Shown: positions 1-11,509, numbered from the stretch's first letter. The stretch is 64,000 bases of DNA from Mesobacillus zeae (GCF_003570705.1 NZ_QWVT01000015.1:332010-396009), one strand, 5' to 3'. Translations and numbers: made by a program. The notes: generated from the sequence alone by a model not told the origin.

Positions 1-344
1 AAAGAGTCTGTATGGAAAAGGATGGCTAACGAAATCGTTTTAGCTTTCACTGGATTTTCACCCAGCCGAATAAGCAGCTTGTGTGCCCTTTCAGCACCTT
101 TAATGGGGTGGATATCATTTTTTCGGTAGAGCTCGTAATCCCATTTTCCGTTCCGGTACCAGGTAAAATGGCCGATATCGTGGAGAAATCCAGCTTTGGC
201 GGCGCTGTCGACATCCTCGTTCCCGTCTTTGGCAAGGTTAAAAGCATGATAGGCCACCGCTATGGCGTGGGCAAACCCTGACCGTTTTACATATTTTTGT
301 GTGATAGGATGCTCGAAAATATCCAAAAGTGTTACATCCCTCAT
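1..344 (-). CDS. HD-domain phosphohydrolase, 3' end outside window
   Basis: Partial gene: it starts with ATG at 344 behind a GGAGGAG ribosome binding site and runs off the left edge, so about 114 residues are visible. The protein starts MRDVTLLDIFEHPITQKYV and contains FLHDIGHF, the metal-binding HD signature of HD-superfamily phosphohydrolases, preceded by a conserved His in GFAHAIAVAYHAF. Such proteins hydrolyse phosphate esters, often of nucleotides; the substrate cannot be told from this fragment. There is no signal peptide, so it should be cytosolic. Family assignment is firm; function is open. Confidence 0.75.
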   Translation of the reverse strand, partial: MRDVTLLDIFEHPITQKYVKRSGFAHAIAVAYHAFNLAKDGNEDVDSAAKAGFLHDIGHFTWYRNGKWDYELYRKNDIHPIKGAERAHKLLIRLGENPVKAKTISLAILFHTDS

Positions 345-628
345 AAAAACTCCTCCTCCTAAGAATTAAAAAGAAATTTCACGGTGAAGCTTTCATTAAT
401 TTTTAAATGTTATCACCTGTAATCTATTTTTCCGAGGATAGCATAAACAGAGGAACTCTGCAATTCTTTACATCGGGCAAATGTTGTATATCTGAAAAGT
501 ATTAATATTATAGGCTGCTCTCCCAGGTGTTATTTTAGGATAATTAAGGGGAAGTTTTCTTTCGTAAGAAGTTAGCACCTGGTCCTAATGAAGTTGGAAG
601 TGTCTTCCTCACGCGCACAATAAAAAAT
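345..628. other. Intergenic, no gene seen
   Basis: AT-rich spacer between the start of the HD gene and the terminator at 629. No ORF with a credible ribosome binding site was found on either strand. It should carry the leftward promoter of the HD gene, but no clear -35/-10 pair was assigned. Confidence 0.4.
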
Positions 629-660
629 AGCACGCTCCGGTAGTGGAACGCACTTTTTGT
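629..660. terminator. Bidirectional hairpin terminator
   Basis: Inverted repeat AGCACGCTCC / GGAACGCACT with a short loop, flanked by an A-run on the left and a T-run on the right, so it can stop transcription in both directions. It follows the small gene at 704-850 on the minus strand. Confidence 0.6.
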
Positions 661-703
661 TTCCTGATTAAAGAAAGACTGAAAAATGACTTGCCTGGAC
701 GGA

Positions 704-850
704 TCAGTTTACTTTCTTGTCATAAAGTAAGTAGTGTGCTGACATGATATTAAGCCCTTTTGTCTCAGCAAGTATGGCAATTGTGTCCTCCGATTCCTCC
801 TGCGTGAATTGTTCTTTCCTCATGATGTCCGCTGCTTTCGATAATTCCAT
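704..850 (-). CDS. Small hypothetical protein, 48 aa
   Basis: Short ORF starting with ATG at 850 behind a GGGAGGTAC ribosome binding site and ending before a hairpin terminator, which supports a real monocistronic gene. The protein (MELSKAADIMRKEQFTQEES...) is acidic, soluble and mostly helical by composition, without membrane segments or cysteines. I do not recognise the family. Its N-terminal helical pattern could be a small regulator or adaptor, but that is a guess. Confidence 0.55.
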   Translation of the reverse strand: MELSKAADIMRKEQFTQEESEDTIAILAETKGLNIMSAHYLLYDKKVN

Positions 851-941
851 TTCCGTACCTCCCTGAAACATTTGCTCTTTATTTAGACTACTTCAGGCTT
901 TTTAAAACAAGAAAAACATGGGAAATAAACATATAACATAG

Positions 942-978
942 AGAAACCCGGCATCATACTTGATGATGCCGGGTTTCT
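942..978. terminator. Terminator of the patD-patA-gabT-gabD operon
   Basis: Long near-perfect hairpin, AGAAACCCGGCATCAT pairing with ATGATGCCGGGTTTCT, placed 8 nt beyond the gabD stop. It closes the four-gene catabolic operon on the minus strand. Confidence 0.85.
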
Positions 979-985
979 TTATCTC

Positions 986-2437
986 TTATGATTGCAATCC
1001 AATAGAAATATATTTCACTTCGAGGAATTCCTCGATGCCGTAATGGCCGCCTTCACGTCCTAGCCCGCTTTCCTTATATCCTCCGAAAGGAACCTGGACA
1101 GCAGATGGCAGCGGATCATTAAGTCCGACGATACCGTATTCCAGACCTTCGCTCATTCTAAAGGCTCTGCTGAGATCTTCGGTGAATACATAGGCTGCTA
1201 AGCCGTAATTAGAGTCGTTCGCTCTCTTCAGAACTTCTTCCTCTGTCTCAAACGTTGCAATAGGTGCCACTGGCCCGAATATTTCGTCCTTCATGCATTG
1301 CATTTCGTCTGTAATGCCTGTCAGGATTCTTGGGGCAAGAAACTTTCCTTCTTCAGCATCAGGTTTTTGTCCAGTGTAGGCCACTTCCCCGCCTTTTTGC
1401 AGTGCGTCTTCCACAAGTGTATTGACTTTTGCAATGGCTGCCTGGTCAATCAGCGGCCCAATGTCCACTCCAGGTTCAAGGCCATCCCCGACTTTCAGCT
1501 TTTCAAGCTCTGCTTTGAACAGGTTAGTGAACTGTTCAGAAACCGATCGCTGGACATATACGCGGTTTGTACAGATACATGTCTGGCCGGCGTTGCGGAA
1601 TTTTGACTGTACAAGTCCCGCAGCGGCTTTCTCAAGATTTGCGTCAGCCATGACTATGAACGGCGCATTTCCGCCCAGTTCAAGCGAGATCTTCTTGACT
1701 GTTTGCGCAGCTCCCTTCATCAAATGCTTCCCAACTTCGGTTGATCCTGTGAAAGTAAGTTTAGTCACGCGTGCATCATGGAGCCACGCGTCTCCAATTT
1801 CTGAAGATTTGCCTGTTACGATGTTGATGACACCAGCAGGAATTCCGGCTTCGATGGCCAATTCAGCCATTTTAAGTGCTGTAAGTGGAGTCTGGTTTGC
1901 TGGTTTGACAACGGCTGTGCAGCCAGCAGCAAGCGCAGGTGCAACCTTTCTTGTGATCATAGCGGCCGGGAAATTCCACGGTGTGATCGCCGCAATTACC
2001 CCGACAGGCTCTTTTCTCACAAGAATCCGTTTATTCGGATGCGAAGCAGGAATCGTTTCCCCATAAATTCTTTTGCCTTCTTCTGCATACCAGGAAATGA
2101 ATCCATTGGCATAGTCGACTTCCCCAAGAGCCTCTTTCAACGGCTTTCCTTGCTCGGTTGTCATAATCCTTGCAATTTCTTCACGATTTTCTTCAATAAG
2201 GTAATGCCATTTCAATAAAAGTTTGTAGCGTTCGTCGGCTGTTTTCTTCGACCATTTGGTGAAAGCTTCCTGGGCAGCATCAACCGCCTGGACAGCTTCG
2301 TATGTCCCGCCCGTAGGAACGGCACCGATCACTTTATCTGTGGCAGGGTTCACAACCTCGGTTAGGAATTCGCTGTCATGACCGACCCATTCCCCGTTAA
2401 TCAACATTGGATAAATTTCGTATTTTTCTTTAATCAT
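986..2437 (-). CDS. gabD: Succinate-semialdehyde dehydrogenase GabD
   Basis: NAD(P)-dependent aldehyde dehydrogenase of 483 aa that oxidises succinic semialdehyde to succinate, the last step of GABA degradation. Visible residues: the active-site Asn in TPWNFP (about 155), the general base Glu in LELGGNAP (253) and the nucleophile Cys in NAGQTCICTNR (287). The second Cys two residues on is typical of GabD and SSADH enzymes, where it can act as a redox switch. The ATG at 2437 is preferred to the one at 2443 because the AAAGGAGG site directly abuts the latter. The gabT stop is 12 nt upstream, so the two are co-transcribed and probably translationally linked. Confidence 0.9.
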   Translation of the reverse strand: MIKEKYEIYPMLINGEWVGHDSEFLTEVVNPATDKVIGAVPTGGTYEAVQAVDAAQEAFTKWSKKTADERYKLLLKWHYLIEENREEIARIMTTEQGKPLKEALGEVDYANGFISWYAEEGKRIYGETIPASHPNKRILVRKEPVGVIAAITPWNFPAAMITRKVAPALAAGCTAVVKPANQTPLTALKMAELAIEAGIPAGVINIVTGKSSEIGDAWLHDARVTKLTFTGSTEVGKHLMKGAAQTVKKISLELGGNAPFIVMADANLEKAAAGLVQSKFRNAGQTCICTNRVYVQRSVSEQFTNLFKAELEKLKVGDGLEPGVDIGPLIDQAAIAKVNTLVEDALQKGGEVAYTGQKPDAEEGKFLAPRILTGITDEMQCMKDEIFGPVAPIATFETEEEVLKRANDSNYGLAAYVFTEDLSRAFRMSEGLEYGIVGLNDPLPSAVQVPFGGYKESGLGREGGHYGIEEFLEVKYISIGLQS

Positions 2438-2449
2438 ATCCATCCTCCT

Positions 2450-3829
2450 TTAGCTCCCCAGCGGCACGGCGTGCTGTCCTGCAAATACCGTTTCTGCAGA
2501 TTCTTCCAAAATTTGAAGCCCTTCCTCGAGCTGTTCGTCCGTTATAGTCAAAGGCATTAAGAAACGGAGGACATTGCCGAAAAGGCCTGCACTCAGAAGA
2601 AGGAGTCCTCTGTCCGCTGCTTCCTTCACAATTCGGCCGACAGCTTCTTTATCGGGATTTTTCGTTTCCTTGTCTTTGACAATTTCCATTGCGCACATTG
2701 CCCCGATGCCGCGTATATCCCCGATTTGCGGATATTTTGAGGCAAGTTCCTTCAGTGAAGCTGTGAGCTTCTCGCCTATGTGAGTCGCTCTTTCATTCAA
2801 TTTTTCCTCTTCAATGATGTCAAGTACAGCAAGTGCAGCCTTACAGCCAAGCGGACTGCCCGAGTACGTTCCGCCAAGCTCTCCTGGGTTGGCCACGTCC
2901 ATCAGTTCTTTTTTTCCAATGACTCCGCTGATTGGAACGCCTGCCCCCATTGACTTTGAAATAGTGACAAGATCAGGCTCTACTCCGAAATGCTCGATAG
3001 CAAAGTATTTTCCAGTACGGGCAAACCCAGTCTGGATTTCATCCGCAACAAAGACGATTCCATACTGAGTGCAAATTTCCCTGACTCTTTGGACAAACGC
3101 CTTGTCTGGAACAATGAATCCTCCCTCGCCCTGGATCGGTTCCATGACGACGGCGGCAATCGTTTCAGGTGCAACCTCGGAAATAAGGAACTGTTCAAAC
3201 TGCTCGATCATGAAGGCGGAATACTGCTCTTCGCCCATCCCCGCAGGCCTTCTGTAGGTGTAAGGATATGGAGCCTTATACACTTCCGGAGCAAATGGAC
3301 CAAAGCCAAACTTGTAAGGCTTTACCTTGCTCGTCATTGTCATAGTCATCAATGTTCTGCCGTGGAAGCCTCTTGTAAATGATATGACTCCTTGTCTCCC
3401 AGTATGTTTCCTCGCGATTTTCACAGCATTTTCAACAGCTTCAGCACCGCTGTTGAAAAATGCGACTTGTTTTTCTCCGGAAAATGGCGCAAGTGCTGCC
3501 AGTCGTTCCGATAGTTCGATATAAGATTCATACATCATAACGTTGAAGCAAGTATGGATGAACTGTCCAGCTTGTTCCTGTAGCGCCCTGACAACTCTTG
3601 GATGGGCATGGCCGACATTCAAAGTACCGATAGCACCGGCAAAATCGATATGTACATTCCCGTCAATATCCTCGACAATGGCCCCGCTAGCTTTTTTCAC
3701 AAATGATCTGCAGTTGTTGCTGATTCCGCGCGGAACAGCTTGATCTCTCCTTTCAGCCCACTCTAATGACAATGGACCAGGAACCGATGTTACTATTTTC
3801 ACAAATTTTCTTTCCAACTTCAAATACAC
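2450..3829 (-). CDS. gabT: 4-aminobutyrate aminotransferase GabT
   Basis: Class-III PLP aminotransferase transferring the amino group of GABA to 2-oxoglutarate, giving succinic semialdehyde and glutamate. Features: DFAGAIGTLNVGH near the N terminus, the PLP-contact motif VADEIQTGFARTG, and the Schiff-base Lys in TISKSMGAG. The sequence closely follows Bacillus GabT. The start is uncertain: the annotated frame opens with GTG at 3829, but the AAAGGCGG site is too close to it, and TTG at 3823 or 3817 or GTG at 3802 are plausible, giving about 450-459 aa. It is third in the operon, between patA and gabD. Confidence 0.9.
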   Translation of the reverse strand: MYLKLERKFVKIVTSVPGPLSLEWAERRDQAVPRGISNNCRSFVKKASGAIVEDIDGNVHIDFAGAIGTLNVGHAHPRVVRALQEQAGQFIHTCFNVMMYESYIELSERLAALAPFSGEKQVAFFNSGAEAVENAVKIARKHTGRQGVISFTRGFHGRTLMTMTMTSKVKPYKFGFGPFAPEVYKAPYPYTYRRPAGMGEEQYSAFMIEQFEQFLISEVAPETIAAVVMEPIQGEGGFIVPDKAFVQRVREICTQYGIVFVADEIQTGFARTGKYFAIEHFGVEPDLVTISKSMGAGVPISGVIGKKELMDVANPGELGGTYSGSPLGCKAALAVLDIIEEEKLNERATHIGEKLTASLKELASKYPQIGDIRGIGAMCAMEIVKDKETKNPDKEAVGRIVKEAADRGLLLLSAGLFGNVLRFLMPLTITDEQLEEGLQILEESAETVFAGQHAVPLGS

Positions 3830-3851
3830 CGCCTTTTAAATATTTTAAGAG

Positions 3852-3880
3852 AGCCCCAATCCCGGAAGGATTGGGGTGGA
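3852..3880. terminator. Internal hairpin between patA and gabT
   Basis: CCCCAATCC / GGATTGGGG inverted repeat in the 57-nt gap between patA and gabT. On the minus strand it is not followed by a clean T-run, so it looks more like an mRNA processing or attenuating hairpin than a full terminator. Confidence 0.4.
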
Positions 3881-3886
3881 TAACAC

Positions 3887-6815
<2,929 letters not shown>

Positions 6816-6854
6816 CCAAACCATGCCTCCTTTGTTTTCCACACTAATATATTA

Positions 6855-6871
6855 TGCAAGGAACGTGCCAA
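6855..6871 (-). promoter_or_regulatory. Sigma-54 (-24/-12) promoter of patD operon
   Basis: Reads TTGGCACGTTCCTTGCA on the minus strand: GG and GC dinucleotides separated by exactly 10 nt, a full match to the sigma-54 consensus, about 40 nt before the patD start. A 16-bp palindrome lies about 55 bp upstream. Confidence 0.88.
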
Positions 6872-6923
6872 CATGGAAAATGCGGTAAAAAAGCGGATTT
6901 GACAGAATTTTAGGTCAAAACAC

Positions 6924-6939
6924 TATGCAATTGTGCATA
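6924..6939. promoter_or_regulatory. Upstream activator palindrome, patD operon
   Basis: TATGCAATTGTGCATA, a near-perfect dyad. Related dyads lie before rocG (11470) and between puuP and speB (13122), each upstream of a -24/-12 promoter. This is the expected position for a binding site of the enhancer-binding protein encoded next door. Confidence 0.7.
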
Positions 6940-6959
6940 ATCTATTATCCTGCGAATAA

Positions 6960-7000
6960 AAAAGCCCCAATCCGTTTGGGATCAGGGGGTGCTAGATATA
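6960..7000 (-). terminator. Terminator of the sigma-54 regulator gene
   Basis: On the minus strand an imperfect hairpin, AGCACCCCCTGATCC with GGATTGGGGCT, is followed by TTTTTTATT. It lies just after the regulator stop codon at 7003. Confidence 0.6.
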
Positions 7001-7002
7001 CT

Positions 7003-9138
7003 TCAGAGTTTGCTGGCTTCAACTTTTCTTTCTTTTTCACTTACGATCTTTTGATATTTCCTGCTGACGGATGACTGGCTGATGCCAAGAGCCTTAGCTG
7101 CTCTTGTTGTCGTCTTGTACTGCTTCATCGCGAGCACAATCAGCTGCTCTTCCACTTGTTCAATGGCTTCCTGCAAAGGTACCACTCTTGTAATGACTGG
7201 TTTGTTCTTTTTGGAGTCATATCCTCCTGTCACAAACTGGCTTACCAGTTCAGCCGTAATCGCCTGGTCATCCGCGGAAACGACAAGCCTTTCAATGATG
7301 TTCTGCAGTTCACGGACATTTCCTGGCCATGAATAAAACTCCAGAACATTGATTGCATCAGGCGTTAAATGATAGTTTTTGTCGTATTTTTCGTTGAGCT
7401 GCTGGAGAAAATGGAAGGCCAGAACAGATATGTCCTCGACCCTTTCCCGCAGAGGAGGAATCTGGATTGGAATGACATTCAGCCGATAGTACAGGTCTTC
7501 CCTGAAAGTGCCTTCCTCGACCATTTTCTCTAGCCGCTTGTTTGTGGCGGCAATGATTTGTACATTTACCTTAATTGGGATTGTGCTGCCAATCGGCACT
7601 ACTTCCTGTTCTTGCAGGACACGGAGGAGCTTGACTTGGAGGTGCATCGACATTTCACCGATTTCGTCGAGGAAAAGAATCCCGCCATCGGCTTGTGTGA
7701 AATATCCATCTTTACCGTTTTTGTCTGCCCCTGTAAAAGCACCCTTGGCGTAGCCGAATAATTCACTTTCAAGCAGGTTCTCAGGAATCGCACCGCAATT
7801 GAGCTTTAGGAAAGGTTCCTCTGAACGCTTGCCCAGCTGGTGGATTGCTTGGGCGATAACTTCTTTGCCGACCCCTGATTCCCCGTACAGAAGGACCGTA
7901 GAGGAAAAATCGGCGATTTTGCGTGCTTGGCTGATGATTTTTTCCATCTTCGGGCTCGTATAAATCAGTTTTTTCAGGAAGCGGTCTTTGCTTTTGAAGT
8001 CATCAAGCTCCTTTTTGTACTGTTCCGTGATTCTGCGTATTTCATTTAGCTCCGTTTTTAGCCGGCTTGTTTCCGTAATGTCGCGGGAAGCAATAATAAT
8101 CCTGTCTAGCTCATTTTTTTCATTGAATACCGGATTACCGACGGCCAGGATTTTCCGTCCGGTTTTTGTTTCCTGGACGACCGAAACTTTTTTCTGCTTT
8201 TCGAGAACGGCTTTGGTGACAGATGGAGTAAATAAACCTTGCTCCTCGAGGTCGATGACATTTTTGCCGAGAAGCTCTTTCAGGTCAACATGCCAGAAAT
8301 CCGGAATGATATTCTCGCTGTAGCGGATGAGCTCGCCTTTATGATTGACGACAAGAATTTCGTCATAAATACTTGAAAGAATGGCGTTTAAGTCTGTATT
8401 TAAACTTTTGATATGTTCAGTTTCCATTGCCATCTGCTCGACCATAGGAAGATCCTGGACGATAATCAGGATTCCTTCAGGCTCCTGTTCGAAGTTCATA
8501 ATCGGGCTGTAGTCAACGAGGACGCTCGAATCGCCTGGAAATTCAAGATGATTCAATACAGTTTTCCCGTTCTTGAAGACCCCTTCAATATGCTGTGTAC
8601 TGAAAATATTGCCCGCATGTTCGTGAAGTACCTGCGGAGAGCTGGACTTAATCATTTTCAGTCCGGCATCATTGCAGTTAATGATTCTCCGGTCCCGGCC
8701 CACAACAAAAATCCCCATCGGGATAGAAGTCAGAATAATCTTTAGCAGATCGACACTTTGGTTTTCCTGTTTGAAAAGTTCGGCAAGCACATCTTCTCTC
8801 AGTATGTATCCCTCGGGCTTATTTTGTGCAGATACCATCAGTACGAGCGGTTCACCGATAATCTGGAATAATAACGGAAGCGAAATTTGCTGGTCGGGCT
8901 CGCAGACTGCTGTCACCGGACGAGCATATTCCTCCAGCAATTTTTGTGGGACAGCTTTTTCACCATCACAGCGATGGTGAATATTACCCAGTTGGACATA
9001 ACCCGACAACTCTCCGTTTTTCTCAAGAAAAATATAGGGTTCCTTTATATCACCGACAGAGATTGTCTGCTCCTCATCGAGCTGGTTAAGTGAAACAGTA
9101 ACCACCGGCTTTATCTTCTCTTTCGCCATTGAAAGCAT
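7003..9138 (-). CDS. Sigma-54-dependent transcriptional activator (PAS-AAA+-HTH)
   Basis: Enhancer-binding protein of about 711 aa. From the N terminus: a CBS-like sensory stretch (residues 25-120), two PAS-type domains (about 130-235 and 250-365), then the AAA+ domain with Walker A GESGVGKE (419-426), the sigma-54 contact loop GAFTGA (466-471), Walker B GGILFLDEIGE and the arginine region REDLYYRLNVIPI, and a TyrR/Fis-like helix-turn-helix at 677-697 (TTTRAAKALGISQSSVSRKY). ATG at 9138 is chosen because a GGGGGGG-ATGGAG site precedes it; the frame extends to 9183 without a good site. It is the likely activator of the four sigma-54 promoters around it. Confidence 0.88.
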   Translation of the reverse strand: MLSMAKEKIKPVVTVSLNQLDEEQTISVGDIKEPYIFLEKNGELSGYVQLGNIHHRCDGEKAVPQKLLEEYARPVTAVCEPDQQISLPLLFQIIGEPLVLMVSAQNKPEGYILREDVLAELFKQENQSVDLLKIILTSIPMGIFVVGRDRRIINCNDAGLKMIKSSSPQVLHEHAGNIFSTQHIEGVFKNGKTVLNHLEFPGDSSVLVDYSPIMNFEQEPEGILIIVQDLPMVEQMAMETEHIKSLNTDLNAILSSIYDEILVVNHKGELIRYSENIIPDFWHVDLKELLGKNVIDLEEQGLFTPSVTKAVLEKQKKVSVVQETKTGRKILAVGNPVFNEKNELDRIIIASRDITETSRLKTELNEIRRITEQYKKELDDFKSKDRFLKKLIYTSPKMEKIISQARKIADFSSTVLLYGESGVGKEVIAQAIHQLGKRSEEPFLKLNCGAIPENLLESELFGYAKGAFTGADKNGKDGYFTQADGGILFLDEIGEMSMHLQVKLLRVLQEQEVVPIGSTIPIKVNVQIIAATNKRLEKMVEEGTFREDLYYRLNVIPIQIPPLRERVEDISVLAFHFLQQLNEKYDKNYHLTPDAINVLEFYSWPGNVRELQNIIERLVVSADDQAITAELVSQFVTGGYDSKKNKPVITRVVPLQEAIEQVEEQLIVLAMKQYKTTTRAAKALGISQSSVSRKYQKIVSEKERKVEASKL

Positions 9139-9183
9139 ACTCTCCATCCCCCCCTGAAAAAATGTTTTCTTCCATATTAACAT

Positions 9184-9450
9184 TAAAAGATGAATATTTT
9201 AACTATTTAAAAAATAGGGAGTGAAAATTGGGAATAACGAACTAATATATATAGTTGTTATAAAATTGTGCGGGGATGGAGGAGTTAATAAGGGTATTCC
9301 CATGTTATTTTGATTGATTTTCCCATGGTTGGATGTTTATTTCCACTTATTCGGAAGCATTTTCCCAGCTTTCGGCAGGATGGGAATTGGAGGTTTTTTA
9401 TTAGTTTAGGTTTAATTTATTATGTGGGCGGGCTTGTTTTTGAAGTATTT
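9184..9450. other. Intergenic, upstream of regulator
   Basis: AT-rich spacer that should hold the promoter of the regulator. It contains several TTCCCA/TGGGAA hexamers and a lone TTGTGC half-site resembling the activator dyads, but no -24/-12 element and no credible gene. Confidence 0.35.
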
Positions 9451-9639
9451 TTAATGTAAGCCGACAAGTTCATACATAAATACAGGTATGAAAATAAAGG
9501 TCAAAGTAACCCCTAATACTGTCTGATTATGGGTACTTTTATTGCTTTTTAGGTTCTTTAAAAAGGTTACAAGATTTAGAAACCAAAATGCACCTATTAT
9601 CGCTAGAACTAAGAAAACTATATAAAGAATAGTAAAGAC
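9451..9639 (-). CDS. Small membrane protein, about 60 aa, unusual start
   Basis: Open frame of 62 codons with two hydrophobic helices: TILYIVFLVLAIIGAFWFL near the N terminus and TVLGVTLTFIFIPVFMYEL near the C terminus, separated by a basic polar loop. A strong AAGGGGG ribosome binding site lies at the N-terminal edge, but no ATG, GTG or TTG follows in frame. The best candidates are an ATT codon at 9630 or a start lost by mutation. It may be a real two-TM peptide with a rare start codon or a gene recently inactivated at its start. No family recognised. Confidence 0.4.
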   Translation of the reverse strand, partial: VFTILYIVFLVLAIIGAFWFLNLVTFLKNLKSNKSTHNQTVLGVTLTFIFIPVFMYELVGLH

Positions 9640-9702
9640 TTCCCCCTTAATATAGAAAAATTTTTCATTTTTTGCATATCATAAGTTTAATATACAAAAA
9701 AA

Positions 9703-9720
9703 GAGACGGTTTCCCGCCTC
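9703..9720 (-). terminator. Terminator of the rocG operon
   Basis: Minus-strand hairpin GAGGCGG-GAAA-CCGTCTC followed directly by TTTTTTT, 25 nt beyond the stop of the small gene at 9746. Confidence 0.8.
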
Positions 9721-9745
9721 CTTTTTCCTTTCCTTTTTGAACCGG

Positions 9746-10036
9746 TCAGTACTGCTCCACGTAGACTGATCCCTGAAGGGTCATGGAGAAGAATTCCTGG
9801 AATTCTCCAATGTCCTCTTGCTCGATCCCAAGCTGCGGCGCCCAGAATTGCTCGGAATAAATGTCCTCTGAACATAGGAGAACCATTTTTCCTGTTTGAA
9901 TCGAGGTCACCATGGCTTTACCGTAGAAATGTTCGGAGTAAGCGATGATTAAATCATATCGGTGGCTTCCAGATAAGATGCAGAAATAGTGGCACAGCTG
10001 CTGTTCTTTTTTCTCGGAAATGATGTCAAGATGCAT
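9746..10036 (-). CDS. Small conserved protein downstream of glutamate dehydrogenase (possible DUF3055-like)
   Basis: Soluble 96-aa protein (MHLDIISEKKEQQLCHYF...). ATG at 10036 is chosen for its GGGAGG site; the frame is open further upstream inside the rocG 3' end. The middle, RYDLIIAYSEHFYGKAMV followed by TGKMVLLCSED, resembles from memory the DUF3055/SAV0927 family of uncharacterised Bacillales proteins, but this is weak. It begins 17 nt after the rocG stop and ends before a strong terminator, so it is co-expressed with glutamate dehydrogenase under the sigma-54 promoter. No function can be assigned. Confidence 0.6.
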   Translation of the reverse strand: MHLDIISEKKEQQLCHYFCILSGSHRYDLIIAYSEHFYGKAMVTSIQTGKMVLLCSEDIYSEQFWAPQLGIEQEDIGEFQEFFSMTLQGSVYVEQY

Positions 10037-10053
10037 TCGTGTTCCTCCCTTAT

Positions 10054-11346
10054 TTAAAATTTGATCCATCCCCTGAGGCGACATGTTTCAGCAAGCTTTT
10101 GCACGCCTTCTATATAGGCAGCGAGCTTCATGTTGACGTTGAATCTTTTTGCTGTGCTTGCGACCTTTTCAAAGCTTTCGGCCATTTTTTCCTTCAGCCG
10201 TTCATCAACCATATTTGCCGTCCAATAATAGCCCTGGTTGTTCTGGCACCACTCGAAGTAGGAAACGATCACACCGCCGGAATTAGCCAGAATATCCGGT
10301 ACGACTGAGATGTTCCGGTCTTCTAAAATTCGCAGTGCCTCTTTCGTTGTTGGTCCATTGGCAGCCTCGATCACAATCCGGCAATTGAGTCTCGTTGCAT
10401 TATCTTTATGAATGACAGAGCTAATCGCGGCTGGTATGAGGACGTCACACTCTTTCTCAAGAAGTTCCTGGTTGGAAATAGAGTTTTGGAAACGGTTTGT
10501 AACAATTCCGAACGAATCCCTGTTTTCGAGTAGATATGGGATATCCAAGCCGTTTTCATCGTACAATCCGCCCAGGACATCGGAAATTCCCACAACCTTC
10601 GCGCCCAGTTCATACAGGTACTGGGCAAGATAACTGCCGACATTTCCAAATCCCTGAATGATGATACGCATACCTTCTACAGGAATATTTTCCTTCTCGC
10701 TAACAGTCTGCAAAGTATAAAGCACACCCTTTGAAGTGGCTGTTTCCCTTCCAGCAGAACCGCCGAGCGCCACCGGCTTTCCGGTAATAAATCCTGGTGA
10801 GTCAAACTCTCTGATGTGATCATATTCATCAAGCATCCAGGCCATCACCTGCGAGTTTGTATACATATCCGGTGCAGGGATATCTTTCGTAGGGCCGACA
10901 AGCTGACTGACAGCCCTTACATATCCACGGCTGAGCTTTTCGAGTTCATCCATGCTCATATGACGAGGATCACAAATAATTCCGCCTTTCGCCCCTCCAT
11001 ATGGCAAACCTGTGATACCGCACTTTAAACTCATCCAGCCAGCCAATGCTTTCACTTCATCCGAAGTAACATCAGGATGGAATCGAATACCGCCTTTTGT
11101 CGGCCCGGGAGCGTCATTGTGCTGTGCCCTGAATCCCTGGAATATTTTTGTTTCCCCGTTGTCCATTTTAACAGGAATGCTTACTTCAAGGAATCTCATT
11201 GGCCTCTTCAGCAGTTCGTACACATGCGGGGGATAATTTAATACAGAAAGCGCTTCCTCCAAAATGTCTTGGAATTCTTTTAACGGTTCATCATAGGCAA
11301 TGATTGGCTCTTTCTTGGAAGTAGCTCCTAATGATTCGGTTGACAT
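10054..11346 (-). CDS. rocG: NAD-specific glutamate dehydrogenase RocG/GudB type
   Basis: Protein of 430 aa matching hexameric glutamate dehydrogenases of Bacillus: the catalytic Lys motif LPYGGAKGGI, substrate region GPTKGGIRFHPDV and the Rossmann motif IIQGFGNVGSYLA. It oxidatively deaminates glutamate to 2-oxoglutarate and ammonium. In this cluster it would return the glutamate produced by PatA and GabT to 2-oxoglutarate, the acceptor both need. The ATG at 11346 follows AGAGGTGTTAAC. A -24/-12 promoter and activator dyad lie upstream. RocG and GudB cannot be separated by sequence alone; sigma-54 control favours RocG. Confidence 0.88.
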   Translation of the reverse strand: MSTESLGATSKKEPIIAYDEPLKEFQDILEEALSVLNYPPHVYELLKRPMRFLEVSIPVKMDNGETKIFQGFRAQHNDAPGPTKGGIRFHPDVTSDEVKALAGWMSLKCGITGLPYGGAKGGIICDPRHMSMDELEKLSRGYVRAVSQLVGPTKDIPAPDMYTNSQVMAWMLDEYDHIREFDSPGFITGKPVALGGSAGRETATSKGVLYTLQTVSEKENIPVEGMRIIIQGFGNVGSYLAQYLYELGAKVVGISDVLGGLYDENGLDIPYLLENRDSFGIVTNRFQNSISNQELLEKECDVLIPAAISSVIHKDNATRLNCRIVIEAANGPTTKEALRILEDRNISVVPDILANSGGVIVSYFEWCQNNQGYYWTANMVDERLKEKMAESFEKVASTAKRFNVNMKLAAYIEGVQKLAETCRLRGWIKF

Positions 11347-11382
11347 GTTAACACCTCTATTTTTTTGATTTACTAACTATAT

Positions 11383-11399
11383 GGCAATTTTCATGCCAA
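11383..11399 (-). promoter_or_regulatory. Sigma-54 promoter of rocG
   Basis: Minus strand TTGGCATGAAAATTGCC, GG and GC 10 nt apart, 37 nt before the rocG start. The -12 element ends CC instead of CA but is otherwise canonical. Confidence 0.8.
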
Positions 11400-11469
11400 C
11401 CTGAAAAAGCGTGATATTACCGGTGGTTTTATCATGTTCTTGTCTATTTTTATGAATGGGTGAATGGAT

Positions 11470-11485
11470 TATGCCATTGTGCATG
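11470..11485. promoter_or_regulatory. Upstream activator palindrome, rocG
   Basis: TATGCCATTGTGCATG, differing at two positions from the dyad before the patD operon, about 70 bp upstream of the rocG -24 element. Confidence 0.65.
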
Positions 11486-11509
11486 GACTTAATTTTTCAA
11501 GGAAAAAGA

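Noticed and set aside
1422..2066. Plus-strand ORF of 214 aa inside gabD
   Set aside because: Antisense shadow of a well-supported dehydrogenase gene; no ribosome binding site or family motif.
3830..3886. Fifth sigma-54 promoter before gabT
   Set aside because: No GG-N10-GC element is present in the gap; gabT is best explained as part of the patD operon.
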